The position numbers and the translations under genes are program-made. This document shows, in pieces, positions 28,999 through 38,170 of a stretch of 64,000 nucleotides of DNA (positions are counted from its first letter, which is position 1; each line of letters opens with the position of its first letter). The notes under the pieces are model-generated. The model had not been told where the DNA came from, made no database searches, and saw only the letters and a list, made by a program, of their open reading frames with translations. The DNA is taken from NCBI RefSeq assembly GCF_000328475.2, contig NC_026487.1, positions 62,001-126,000 on the forward strand. Reading direction: 5' to 3'. This DNA is from Mycosarcoma maydis. Taxonomy: Eukaryota > Basidiomycota > Ustilaginomycetes > Ustilaginales.

Positions 28999-29808
28999 CT
29001 ATTTGCGTCCGTAGACAGTCTTGCGTCCGAGATCAAAGGGAACGTACTTGTGACGGATCATGTGTCTGTGTTGTGCACGCAAAGCGAGGTAAAGAGAGGT
29101 GATGAGTGTAAGGGTGTCAGCGTTTGCAAGTGAATTGAATTTTGGTTTTGGTGGTGGCGATGCGGTTAGGAAGGAATGGGAGGCTACGTACTTGATCTGT
29201 CTGCGCATGGTGATGGTGAACAAGATGCAGAAGTACATCAAGAGGATGGGCCAGAAGACGGGGATGTCGAAGGCGCTGCTGGTTGTGCAGAACAGGGAAA
29301 TCAGGATGGCTTGAGTGGCGGACAACCAGAACTTGAACTCGGGCAGACGACGGATGAAAGGACGGAACTCGTCGTCGCCGGATTGAGCGTTGAGCGAGCT
29401 TCCAAAGACGCCGCTCATGAGGCCTCCTGCGGCTGGTGCGGCTGTATTGGTATTCGGTCTAGATGCCGAAGTGGGCAGGCCCGGCTCGCCCTCCTCGACA
29501 TCTTGTTCGGCCAGATCGGCTTCGTAGCTAGGATCGAACTTGGGTGTCAAGAAGGCGAGGAAGAGGTTGAGCAGGTAGATGAAGAGCGCATAGCAGACAA
29601 TGTACCATCCTTGCGACAGGACGATGCGAAGCATAAAGATGAACAGCAGCGCGGCAGAGGCTCCCCATCGATGCAATGGGTACGGGGTGGTGCTATCAAG
29701 CAAAGACTGGTATCGTTGTTGGAGCCGGTTGGTGTGTGCGAGGAACTGCTCGATCTGTGGTGGCGCTGAGCTTCCGAGCGCATCATCTGGATTGTCGGCT
29801 CGCATCAT
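28999..29808 (-). CDS. RER1: Rer1, Golgi-to-ER retrieval receptor (one intron)
   Basis: A four-helix membrane protein of the cis-Golgi that returns ER membrane proteins in COPI vesicles. I read two exons, 29192-29808 and 28999-29065, giving 227 residues. The intron (29066-29191, 126 nt, GTACGT...ACACAG) joins MRRQIK to HMIRHKYVPF, which restores the conserved Rer1 tail. Family marks are STTPYPLHRW near residue 40, the helix pair LLFIFMLRIVLSQGWYIVCY, the FLTPKFDPSYEAD loop, and EFRPFIRRLPEFKFW. The start is the first of two ATGs at 29803-29808. Because the intron is a multiple of three without a stop, an unspliced copy would also be translatable. An octamer array lies just before the start. 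Confidence 0.95.
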   Translation of the reverse strand: MMRADNPDDALGSSAPPQIEQFLAHTNRLQQRYQSLLDSTTPYPLHRWGASAALLFIFMLRIVLSQGWYIVCYALFIYLLNLFLAFLTPKFDPSYEADLAEQDVEEGEPGLPTSASRPNTNTAAPAAGGLMSGVFGSSLNAQSGDDEFRPFIRRLPEFKFWLSATQAILISLFCTTSSAFDIPVFWPILLMYFCILFTITMRRQIKYVASHSFLTASPPPKPKFNSLANADTLTLITSLYLALRAQHRHMIRHKYVPFDLGRKTVYGRK

Positions 29809-29820
29809 ACTTGCACAAAT

Positions 29821-29860
29821 GCGAATGTGCGAATGTGCGAATGTGCGAATGTGCGAATGT
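29821..29860. repeat. Octamer tandem repeat (GCGAATGT)
   Basis: Five units only 12 bases upstream of the RER1 ATG, so probably in its 5' leader. Confidence 0.9.
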
Positions 29861-30189
29861 AGCAAGATCAAAGGGATCGCAACCTGAATGACAATGTGGC
29901 AAGAATGGAAGAGAGGAGAGCAAACCAACTCACGACTCGAACACGAAATCCAACTTGTTCCCGAATGCCGAGTCGAGACGAGTTGAATTCAACAGCACAG
30001 CGAGCAGAGCAGAACAGAGCAGAAACCAGAAAACAGAACGCAGAAAGCTGAACAGAAAGCAGGCACGAGACACCCTCACAACTCGTGACTGAGAAACCAA
30101 CAGCCACGCAAACATGAAACAGCCACGAGCACCACACAGCCATGCGTGATGTGAGTAGTCAACGTTTTCTTCCATACGCGCCAGACAGT

Positions 30190-30221
30190 CACCACTCACC
30201 ACTCACCACTCACTCACCACT
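30190..30221. repeat. Heptamer tandem repeat (CACCACT)
   Basis: Four units with one 4-bp interruption. Confidence 0.85.
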
Positions 30222-30244
30222 CGTGACTGACAACTGACACGAAC

Positions 30245-30296
30245 CACGAATCACGAATCACGAATCACGAATCACGAATCACGAATCACGAATCAC
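30245..30296. repeat. Heptamer tandem repeat (CACGAAT)
   Basis: Seven perfect units plus a partial one. The unit matches the dispersed CGTGA word family and the arrays at 58594 and 61195. Confidence 0.95.
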
Positions 30297-31396
30297 ATAT
30301 CACAAATCTTAGGCACACAGCCTTTGTGCTTTTCTTGCGGTGCTTTGCACGTTGCAACTTTGCAGGCCATACACGATAACGTCAACTCAGATACACACTC
30401 AGCTCTGCTTTCTTTGCTTCCCGTGTCGACGCGTCAGCTCGGCGCGGTCTTTCTTCTACGTGTAAAATTTGGAATCGTGAATCGTGGATCGTGAATCGCT
30501 CTGAACCACGAATCTCGAGTCGGCCGTGACAAGTCCCCAGTCGTGAGTCGTGAGTTAGAGATTGTTACATCCCTGCACCTAACACTACAAAGCTACGTTG
30601 TGAGTCGTGAGTGCGTGTCTGATAGCGTCGGCATTCAACCTCCGAAACCGTGAACCACGCTCCACGCCGAGTTGACTCAAGTCACGACTCACTTAGGGTT
30701 AGGACTGCGACTGTGACAATCACGAATGCACGATACGTGAGTAAAGAGCGTCCGGAGAAAGAAAAGCCAAAGTCAGAGTTGACTCGCGCGTGATTTTCCA
30801 GATTTCGTGCCGTGATTCACGATTTGTTAACCAATTATGCGTCATACAGCATAACCACTCAGCAAAAATACTCACGACTGTAAACGTTACTCGTATCGTA
30901 CTCACGACTCACCCATGCGCGATGTCAGCATCCGTGATCTCTCACATCGGTGCTTGCCACAAAATCGTGTTCGTGATTCACAAATACACAAAAGCGTTAA
31001 AGTGATTCGGGGACTGTCCGATCAACACAACACATTTACTAGTCACGAGTATTCGGCGCTTGGGCCGAAAGTAGAAGCGTCGTGAGTGTGAGTGTGTGTT
31101 GGTACAGTTGGTGATTGTGAAGGGCGCATCTATTCGTGATTCTCATCCAAACTCCTTTCCAAATTGGTCAAAGTAATTATAATATACGTCTTCTGGTCAA
31201 TTCAAGCGTTATCACCACCTCGTACCTCGCAGCCTTGTTCTTGCTCTTATATAGCTTGGCTTGGGCGTCGTCCGCTTCTGTCACACTTCCTCCCTGCTAC
31301 CACCCCCTTCCTGTCCCTCTTGTCGGTGTCTCACTGGCAACTCAGCCACAACGGCCGTGGCCGCGCAGCAACAGATCGAGTACAACCCTCGTCAAC

Positions 31397-33487
31397 ATGG
31401 TCGTCGCACGTGCTCTGTCCACGCTCCCCCCTCGAGCTCGAGTGCGAGTCAGCAATAGCAGTGTGCGCTCCTTTGCTTCGTCCGCCGCTACACGGAGCAA
31501 CCCCACCCCACTCAACCAAGCTGCTCAGACTGCTCAGGCTGCTCAGGCTGCTCAGGCTGCACTTCCCAAAAAGGCTGGCTTGCTCCGCAAGACACTCCGA
31601 TTTACAGGCTATACCATCGGCTCCATCGTCTTTGGCATCACCGCCACTACCGTCATCATCCTCGCTCACGATGCGCTAACCTACCGCGAAGCGCACGCCG
31701 ACAAGGTTCCCCTTCATCCGCTCGCACTCTCTCCTGAGCGCGGTGGTCCCAAGAACCTGCCCATCCTCTCCTCCTATGCCGAAGACGAACAGGACGAGAT
31801 CAGCAAGAAGCTCGCCAACAAGGAGAGACTCGTCATCGTCGGAGGCGGTTGGGCCGCCGTGGGCTTGCTCAAGTCGCTCGATCCTGAAAAGTACAATGTG
31901 ACACTCATCTCGCCCAACAACTACTATCTCTTTAACCCGCTCCTTCCCTCGGCTGCCGTCGGCACCGTCGAGCCCAGATCGCTCATCGAACCCATCCGCA
32001 AGCTGCTCGCACGCGTACATGGACACTACATCCAAGGCTTTGCCACCGATGTAGTCATGGGCGAGGACAAACCCGTCTACCACGGCGGCGCCCAACGTCT
32101 GCTCGAAGTCAACGTCATCAGCGGTGACGACTGGGACGGCGAAGCTCTCTGCGCTGGTGGTTTTACCAACAACGAGCGCAAGGAGACCAAAGGCAAGAGC
32201 ATCTACGTACCCTACGATCGTCTCATTATCGCCGTCGGCAGCGTCACCGCTAATCACGGCGTTCCCGGTCTGGAGAACTGCTTCCACCTGAAAACCATCG
32301 GCGACGCACGCAAGATCCGTTCGCACATCCTTGACAACCTTGAAGTCGCCTCTCTCCCCACCACCACCGAAGAGGAACGCAAGCGTCTACTCAGCTTTGT
32401 CGTCTGCGGTGGTGGTCCCACCGGTGTCGAGACCGCCGCCGAGATCTCGGACATGATCAACGAAGACGTCTTTGACTACTTTCCCAAAGTGCTCCGTGCT
32501 CAAGCACAGGTGCATCTCATCCAGTCCAGAGAACACATTCTCAACACCTACTCGGAAAAAATCTCCGAGTATGCCGAGGCCAAATTCGCTCGCGATGCCG
32601 TCGACGTCATCGTTAACGCTCGTGTCAAACGCGTCGAACCTGACCGCGTGCTATACACCGTCAAAGACCCCAAGACGGCCAAAGTGCAAGAGCTTTCGGT
32701 ACCTTCCGGTTTCACCCTATGGTCGACAGGCATCGCGATGAGCCCCTTCACCAAGCGCGTCACCGAGATCCTCCCCAACCAATCGCATCTCAAGGCGCTC
32801 CAGATCGATTCGCACCTTCGCGTCAAGGGCGCCCCCCTAGGCAGCATGTACGCACTCGGCGACGCCTCCACCATCGACACGCGACTGATCGACCAACTCT
32901 ACGACTTTGTCGATCGATACGACAAGGACAAGGACGGCAAACTTAGCTACTCCGAGTTTGAAACTTTTGCGCAAGCCATCCGTCGCAAATTCCCGATCGC
33001 CTCGAAACACTTTATCAAGCTGCGCGAGGTGTTTGACCAGTACGACGTCGATCAGGATGGACAGCTCAACCTCAACGAGATCGCCAACGTGCTCATCGAG
33101 ACGGGCAACAAGATGACCGCACTCCCCGCCACCGCCCAGGTAGCAGCGCAGCAAGGCCATTACCTAGGCAACAAACTCAACAAATTGGCCAACCACAGGG
33201 ACCAAGGCGCAGATATGCACCCGCATACACTCGAAGAGGTGCAGGACGTCGACGAAGAGGTGTACAAACCGTTTACGTATCGAAACTTTGGAAGTCTCGC
33301 CTACATTGGTAATGCTGCAGCATTCGATCTGCCCATCCCCGGTGGTAGCTTCGCAGGTGGCTTGATAGCCATGTACGCTTGGAGGAGTTTCTACCTCAGT
33401 GAGAGCGTGTCCATGAGGACTCGCGCTCTGCTCTTGGGCGATTACATCAAGAGAGGCATTTGGGGTAGAGATCTCTCGAGGATTTGA
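31397..33487 (+). CDS. External alternative NADH dehydrogenase with EF-hands (NDH-2, NDE type)
   Basis: A 696-residue flavoprotein of the inner mitochondrial membrane that passes electrons from cytosolic NAD(P)H to ubiquinone without pumping protons. The ATG at 31397 is the first in frame and opens an Arg/Ser-rich presequence (MVVARALSTLPPRARVRVSN). An Ala/Gln repeat lies near 40-55, then a membrane helix (IGSIVFGITATTVIILAH, about 72-90). The FAD site is VIVGGGWAAVGLLKSL near 145-160; the NAD(P)H site is VVCGGGPTGVETAAEI near 335-350. Two EF-hand loops (DKDKDGKLSYSEF and DVDQDGQLNLNEI, near 507 and 550) are inserted before the C-terminal membrane-binding part, as in Ca-regulated fungal and plant NDE enzymes. 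It is intronless. Confidence 0.95.
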   Translation: MVVARALSTLPPRARVRVSNSSVRSFASSAATRSNPTPLNQAAQTAQAAQAAQAALPKKAGLLRKTLRFTGYTIGSIVFGITATTVIILAHDALTYREAHADKVPLHPLALSPERGGPKNLPILSSYAEDEQDEISKKLANKERLVIVGGGWAAVGLLKSLDPEKYNVTLISPNNYYLFNPLLPSAAVGTVEPRSLIEPIRKLLARVHGHYIQGFATDVVMGEDKPVYHGGAQRLLEVNVISGDDWDGEALCAGGFTNNERKETKGKSIYVPYDRLIIAVGSVTANHGVPGLENCFHLKTIGDARKIRSHILDNLEVASLPTTTEEERKRLLSFVVCGGGPTGVETAAEISDMINEDVFDYFPKVLRAQAQVHLIQSREHILNTYSEKISEYAEAKFARDAVDVIVNARVKRVEPDRVLYTVKDPKTAKVQELSVPSGFTLWSTGIAMSPFTKRVTEILPNQSHLKALQIDSHLRVKGAPLGSMYALGDASTIDTRLIDQLYDFVDRYDKDKDGKLSYSEFETFAQAIRRKFPIASKHFIKLREVFDQYDVDQDGQLNLNEIANVLIETGNKMTALPATAQVAAQQGHYLGNKLNKLANHRDQGADMHPHTLEEVQDVDEEVYKPFTYRNFGSLAYIGNAAAFDLPIPGGSFAGGLIAMYAWRSFYLSESVSMRTRALLLGDYIKRGIWGRDLSRI

Positions 33488-33818
33488 TCGGCTCTACCTG
33501 TCTCTTATCTCGCATCCATGGCCATCTGCACTTGTTCCCTCATTGCCAGTGGGTTGGTGTTCTGAATGTCGAATCTAGGAAAAGTCAGCGCAAACATGTT
33601 GGCAATCTGGCTCGTGTGTGCGCTGATTGGTTGCAGATCTCGTAGAGTCGGTGCGATACCGTCCACTGCTGCTAGCACGAGCACAGGCGCAGTAATACAA
33701 TGATGCAATTCGATCCGACCGAGACAGCATGTAAAATCTGCAATGTGAGTGGAATTTCACTGAGATTTTCGATTGGTCGATGCTACGAGCACGACTTGGT
33801 CTATACGAGTGTCTCTGT
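33488..33818. other. Gap with an unexplained minus-strand mini-ORF
   Basis: On the minus strand, codons ending at 33505 read MFALTFPRFDIQNTNPLAMR and continue to VQMAMDAR before a TAA. A CCTAG acceptor-like site lies inside. The ATG-started frame is only about 30 codons. It lies just past the end of the ATP synthase subunit k gene. It may be a tiny gene, a terminal exon or chance; I recognise nothing. Confidence 0.25.
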
Positions 33819-34409
33819 TTACACGAGGCGATCACTCTTGCCTTCGGCTTCGGCAAGGAATTGCTTGATGAACGCCTCCTCGTCGCTAGTTTCATCCGAG
33901 CAGATCGGAGCGTGAATCCAAGCATTGGAGCGTCAGTGCCGTTTCTGACAACACAGGTATCACGCGTCGGTGGTGTCGGTGGTGGTCGGGCTACTTACGA
34001 GCTGGAAGCATTGATAGGTGGGTCGTTGGCAGCCTTTGCGTCCGGCGAAGCGCCAGCGGCAGAAGCCTTGGCATCCTTGGATCCGCCCATCTGCGAAGCG
34101 GCGATCGCACCATACCCGCCCAAAACGGCGAGAGCGATGTACTCGTTGAGAATCTGACGGCCTGTTGTTCAACGCATTACCACAAAGCAGCACATTTCAA
34201 AAGAAATTACGGACGACAATGCCGAGTACATTATGTCTGGTGAGCATTGTGCTCCATCATGAGGACGATAGAGAGAATTGCCGATAGGAGAAAGCTTGTA
34301 GTCGATGGCCTTGACATGTCGATGCTTGTATCGGACACTACCACGATCAGCTGTTCATAGGGGTGTAAGTCGGAGGTGTCGCATACTCACCAGCAATTGT
34401 GTACGACAT
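33819..34409 (-). CDS. ATP19: Mitochondrial ATP synthase subunit k (Atp19-like), three exons
   Basis: A small F1Fo ATP synthase membrane subunit tied to enzyme dimers. No single frame shows it. Exon 1 is 34391-34409 (MSYTIAG), intron 1 is 34162-34390 (GTGAGT...AACAG), exon 2 is 33999-34161, intron 2 is 33886-33998 (GTAAGT...ACTAG), exon 3 is 33819-33885. The product has 82 residues: N-terminal MSYTIAGRQILNEYIA, one helix (IALAVLGGYGAIAAS), a Lys/Ala linker, and DPPINASS joined to SDEEAFIKQFLAEAEG before TAA. Both ends match fungal subunit k. Phases fit without any stop. Reading through the second donor would stop at once at TAA, giving a shorter false product. The gene is divergent from the YAE1 locus. 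Confidence 0.88.
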
Positions 34410-35073
34410 GATGTGAAGTTCAATACGACAGATGTGATGGTGGAGAATAATCTTGAGCTGAACGATGCCGACGACGACAACGACAACAACAACAGCAGCA
34501 GCCGCTTTCAGGCACAGACACAGATATTCCAGCCTTGCGCCATTCGTGATTTCGCGATGCGCTCTTCTCGATTTTCGCTTCCGAGACTTACCGCGCGGGC
34601 TGACTGGCTGACTGGCTGGCTTGCTTGGAGAATTTCACTGAAAGCAGAGGCACACAGCAGCATGCGATTCTGGCACGATCACGCACCAAGCTTTCTTGTT
34701 TTCGGCCGTTAGCCGCTCTTTTCACATTTCGCGTTTTAGTCGATGGAATGGTACTAATAAGCAATCTGACAACAAATATCGGACGTCGCAGAATCGGGAA
34801 TCGGGAATCGGGAATGGGGTTTGGATCGGGAATGCGAGGCTGAGGCGTTAGCTTCATTTTTGTTGGTGATGCAAGGTATCCCAACGTTGCTTTGTCCCAC
34901 ACCATCAACTCTATCCCTTCCATTGCTCTAGCATCACCCTCCCCATCTCAGTATCTGAAAAAGTACCGCTGGCGGTAGTAGCCTAAACAGCACCACGCTT
35001 TTCTCCAGGTAGCGAGCGTTACCTGGTCAGCCGGCTGGCCCCTGTCTGGATTCCACACTTAGTTCAAACCAAA
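34410..35073. other. Divergent upstream region of ATP19 and the YAE1 locus
   Basis: It contains a TCGGGAA heptamer array at 34794-34814 and CTGGCTGA-like repeats near 34600-34620. No gene is supported. Confidence 0.6.
34794..34814. repeat. Heptamer tandem repeat (TCGGGAA)
   Basis: Three perfect units with partial flanking copies. Confidence 0.85.
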
Positions 35074-36300
35074 ATGGATCGCTTCTCTTCGTCATCAGCA
35101 GCTGCACAGGCATGGCAAGGCGATGCTGCTGGTCCATCAAACCTAGAAACACCCCAAATGGATCACACCGCACTCTTTTCTGCATCGACACCGACTTCGA
35201 GCACTCCTTCGCGACAGACGTTCCCGCGTCGACTGAGTCTGCTGCACAACGATGTTGCTTCGCCTGCTCGCGCTAGCACCGGCAGTGATGATGCAGCGCG
35301 AAAGGGTGCTAGGCGGCTCAGTCTGAGCAGCAACCAGACTGTCGTATCCGGTGCTGGTCCATCCAGCGCCACAGTGGAAACACCTAGAAGAACCAAACGA
35401 TCCAGCATCTCGTACATCTCTTCACCTGCCACTGACGAGGGACACCTCAGCAGAACTCTGTCAAACTCTTCAGCTTCGGGTCGCACACGTACAGGCTCCA
35501 TCAGTAGAGCCAATATTGCCTCTCGTCGCAACCCATCTGCTTCCCAAGCTACTAGCGTAACCGGAGACGCAACTAGCGACGCAGACGACTGGCTCATGAG
35601 CGAAGAAGATACCTCTTTCAGTTCTGCCACCAAATCCATGGCCGAACGCGATTCCGCCAAAGTCGAGGCGCTCTTCAACGACGTACGTGTATTCCCTCTT
35701 TCATTCCTTCTCCCACAGCATCACACATGGAATCCAGACTGACTCTTTTTCTGCTGATCGTTCGCTCCTCCAACGCCGCAACAGACCGGCTATCGAGAGG
35801 GCATCACAGCCGGAAAACTGAGCACGCTCCAAGCCGGCTTTGATCAGGGGTTCAACGAGGTAGGTGCTCCAATTGGCAATCAAGTTGGCCTTCTTAGAGG
35901 GCAAGTTGCTGCGCTACTCCTCCTCACCTCCCCCACCCTTCCCTCCCTCTCTCCCGTCGCCGCTACTGCTGCGAGAAAAGGAATCGTGCGAAACCGTGGT
36001 GCCAACAGCGGCGCTGCTGCCGCGTCGCTGCCATTGCTGGTGAATCCTAGATTGCAAGAGGCGACGCTCCAATTGAAGCAGCTGGCGAACGAGCTGGATG
36101 CGGTCAAGTTGGCAGATTTGGCGGAACCGGATCATGAGGCTATCGAGCACGAGAGACTACATCAAGATGGAGCTCAAATCGGGGAGATGACAAGCGAAAC
36201 GGAACGCGACCAGCTGCATAGGAAAAATTTATTGCGAGGGTTGGAGCAGCGATTGCTGTCGGTTCGCGAGATGTTGGGCCTTGGGCCAGTTCAGTTTTGA
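35074..36300 (+). CDS. YAE1: Yae1-domain protein (two exons), first exon probably shared with the DUF4048 transcript
   Basis: Exons 35074-35682 and 35785-36300 give 374 residues. The intron (35683-35784, 102 nt) is GTACGT...CAACAG in phase 0. Exon 2 opens with the Yae1 module: GYREGITAGKLSTLQAGFDQ, then GFNEVGAPIGNQVGLLRG, the deca-GX3 pattern. Yae1, with Lto1, helps deliver Fe-S clusters to the ABC protein Rli1. The segment just before the intron (DADDWLMSEEDTSFSSATKS) fits a Yae1 N terminus. The first 160 residues are Ser/Arg-rich and contain FPRRLSLL and RRTKRSSISYI, which instead look like the N terminus of DUF4048 proteins. So translation of Yae1 might start at an internal ATG such as 35596, or exon 1 may serve two products. 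Confidence 0.82.
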
Positions 36301-36473
36301 ACCAGAAAGAGCGCCGGTTTCCTCCTTTCGGCTTCGAGGCAGTACGTCTTGTCCTTCCTCTTCTTTGCGCTTGGCTCTGACCCTACGTTGCTTGGATTGC
36401 CAAATTGGCCTTGACTGACATCTTCCTTTCTTGTCTCGACCTTTGCCCGTCATCCAACTACACTGCATCACAG

Positions 36474-38018
36474 ACCTCGCACCGTGCATCACGACGAACG
36501 CTCAGCCTCAGTTCTGACGAATCGTCCTCCTCGCGCGACCTACTCCGCCTCATCGCCGAAAAAGAACGCCGTTGTTTCGAGCTCCGCGAAGAACTTGCCT
36601 CGGAAGAAGCGTCGCTCCAACAGCTACGTTCGACATGGCAACGAATGGCGACGAGAGAGTTAGCCTATTCTGCACCATCTCCCACCACCACGCTCTCGTC
36701 CCGACACCGTCGTGGTGAAGGAAGCACAGCTTCGAGTACTGGCGACGTCGCCATCGAAGCATGGAACACGTTGTCCTCTAAACTTCCGGGAAGCTTCAAA
36801 TTGCAGCTCAACAATCTGCTGGAAAGCATCGCCAATGTTGACAATCCGCCTGCAGAGCCGATTGAGAAGCAAAGTGCTATGGCAACCAAGGCTTCGCCGG
36901 CGAACGTCGCCTCTTCGGCTGGTACGGATGCAGCGATGCTCCGTCCGACGTATGGCAGCGGTCTGGGCGTGTTGGAGGAAGAAGGGTCAGACGTTGGTAG
37001 TGCAGCTCTGTCACCTCGCTCACCGAGATCGCCAGTCAACTTGGGCGGAGGCATGCCTGAAAGCAACTCGACCAGTCCGAACTGCACCATCACCGCGTTG
37101 GGGACCGGTCGTGCAACCTGGCAACAGCCAGAGCTGCAACAGCCAGAACTGGCATCGTTGGCAGTGCAGGACAGTCAAGCGCTTGGATTCCACGTTGACT
37201 CGAACGGAATCGCGCATGCTTGCACTGCAGCTTCTGGCATTCGTCTCATCGACGCGGACGAAGAAATTGCGCCGTCTACACCGCCCAAATCGGAGGATAG
37301 CCAAAACACGAGCTGGACGTCACGTCGAACATCGGTACTGGGATCGCTGAGTTCGAGTTTGCAGTCTCGACTGCAATCTACCTCGACGAGCACCAACGGC
37401 AGCGAGGAAACTGCGACGTTTGCATCCATGTTCGCCAAACGGTTCAAAGAAGCGCGCGACAATGCATCGGACCTGCTTCGCGAAGCGGAACGCAAACTGG
37501 GCAATGCCATGGCCATGGACGAGTTTCTGAATGTCGCGTCTCCGGCGCATGCAAGCCAACGACCGAGATCGCCACAGATTACGCTCGACGAAGCGTCGAC
37601 TGACACAATGTACCAACGGCAGGACGCGATAGCTGAGGATGGTTCGGCGTGGTACGCTGCAGCAGGAGGTCAGCCGCGCCGATCGAGTTGCTCTTCGCGC
37701 AACGACACGCTTTCGGCGCAAACCAGGGCTTGCGACTCTACACGAACAGATGGTATGGCAAGATTGAGTATCTCGTCGTCTTCCTCGCACGGCTCGAGAG
37801 CCACAGGCGCCGGCATATACGCAAGCCCACATCTGAGCCCTGTAATCGGCGGCGCTCCAGGTGCAGCAGGCGTCTTCGGTATGCTGATGGGTAGTCAATC
37901 CGATCTAAACAGACGCGCGAGCGGCGACAGTTGGAGCTGGCGCGCCAATGATGACGACGACGAGGACTGGCAAGCAAGCGCTCACGATCGAAGCGGTGGA
38001 GCCGCCAAATTGACATGA
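36474..38018 (+). CDS. DUF4048-type fungal protein (main exon; lacks its own start codon)
   Basis: From an acceptor (CATCACAG, ending 36473) the frame runs 514 codons to TGA at 38018. Near the start is a charged coiled coil (LLRLIAEKERRCFELREELA, continuing to RSTWQRM) typical of fungal DUF4048 proteins. The rest is Ser/Thr/Pro-rich with SPRSP motifs and a helical block near FASMFAKRFKEARDNA. There is no ATG between the YAE1 stop and this exon, and the first internal ATG (36645) would remove the coiled coil. The N terminus must therefore come from upstream by splicing. The exon-1 donor at 35683 is also phase 0, so exon 1 (35074-35682) joins in frame for a 717-residue product with a 791-nt intron that contains the YAE1 exon. 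The function of the family is unknown. Confidence 0.65.
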   Translation, partial: TSHRASRRTLSLSSDESSSSRDLLRLIAEKERRCFELREELASEEASLQQLRSTWQRMATRELAYSAPSPTTTLSSRHRRGEGSTASSTGDVAIEAWNTLSSKLPGSFKLQLNNLLESIANVDNPPAEPIEKQSAMATKASPANVASSAGTDAAMLRPTYGSGLGVLEEEGSDVGSAALSPRSPRSPVNLGGGMPESNSTSPNCTITALGTGRATWQQPELQQPELASLAVQDSQALGFHVDSNGIAHACTAASGIRLIDADEEIAPSTPPKSEDSQNTSWTSRRTSVLGSLSSSLQSRLQSTSTSTNGSEETATFASMFAKRFKEARDNASDLLREAERKLGNAMAMDEFLNVASPAHASQRPRSPQITLDEASTDTMYQRQDAIAEDGSAWYAAAGGQPRRSSCSSRNDTLSAQTRACDSTRTDGMARLSISSSSSHGSRATGAGIYASPHLSPVIGGAPGAAGVFGMLMGSQSDLNRRASGDSWSWRANDDDDEDWQASAHDRSGGAAKLT

Positions 38019-38170
38019 AACGCAGGACCACGGTCAGACACAGCCGGCGCGCAGCAGAGCCGAACAGAGCACAGCTGATCTCAATGGATGCACACTTGCT
38101 TTCATTCGTGATCGAGTCTGATGATGAGTGGACTGCAAATGAGAGATGCGCGATGAGGCAGAGCGGTGAG
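38019..38170. other. Short convergent gap
   Basis: The region between the DUF4048 and DJ-1 stop codons. Nothing notable. Confidence 0.7.

Larger units (their letters stand above)
29809..31396. other. Repeat-rich divergent region between RER1 and the NADH dehydrogenase gene
   Basis: It contains CACCACT (30190-30221) and CACGAAT (30245-30296) heptamer arrays, AGCAGAGCAGA-like tracts near 30000, and very many CGTGA/TCACG words from 30470 to 31110. A TATATAG box at 31248-31254 lies 149 bases before the NADH dehydrogenase ATG. No gene is supported. Confidence 0.65.

Noticed and set aside
33996..34001. TAA after NASSS as the stop codon of ATP synthase subunit k
   Set aside because: It overlaps a perfect GTAAGT donor, and the next exon supplies the conserved DEEAFIKQFLAEAEG end.
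35860..36300. Intron starting at GTAGGT (35860) within the YAE1 exon
   Set aside because: The bases encode the VGAPIGNQVGLLRG part of the Yae1 motif, so the main YAE1 product needs them; kept only as a possible alternative donor.
36341..36473. Short intron from GTACGT (36342) to the DUF4048 exon
   Set aside because: The frame leading to it is open only from 36222 and has no ATG, so it cannot supply the start; a longer splice from exon 1 explains the data better.
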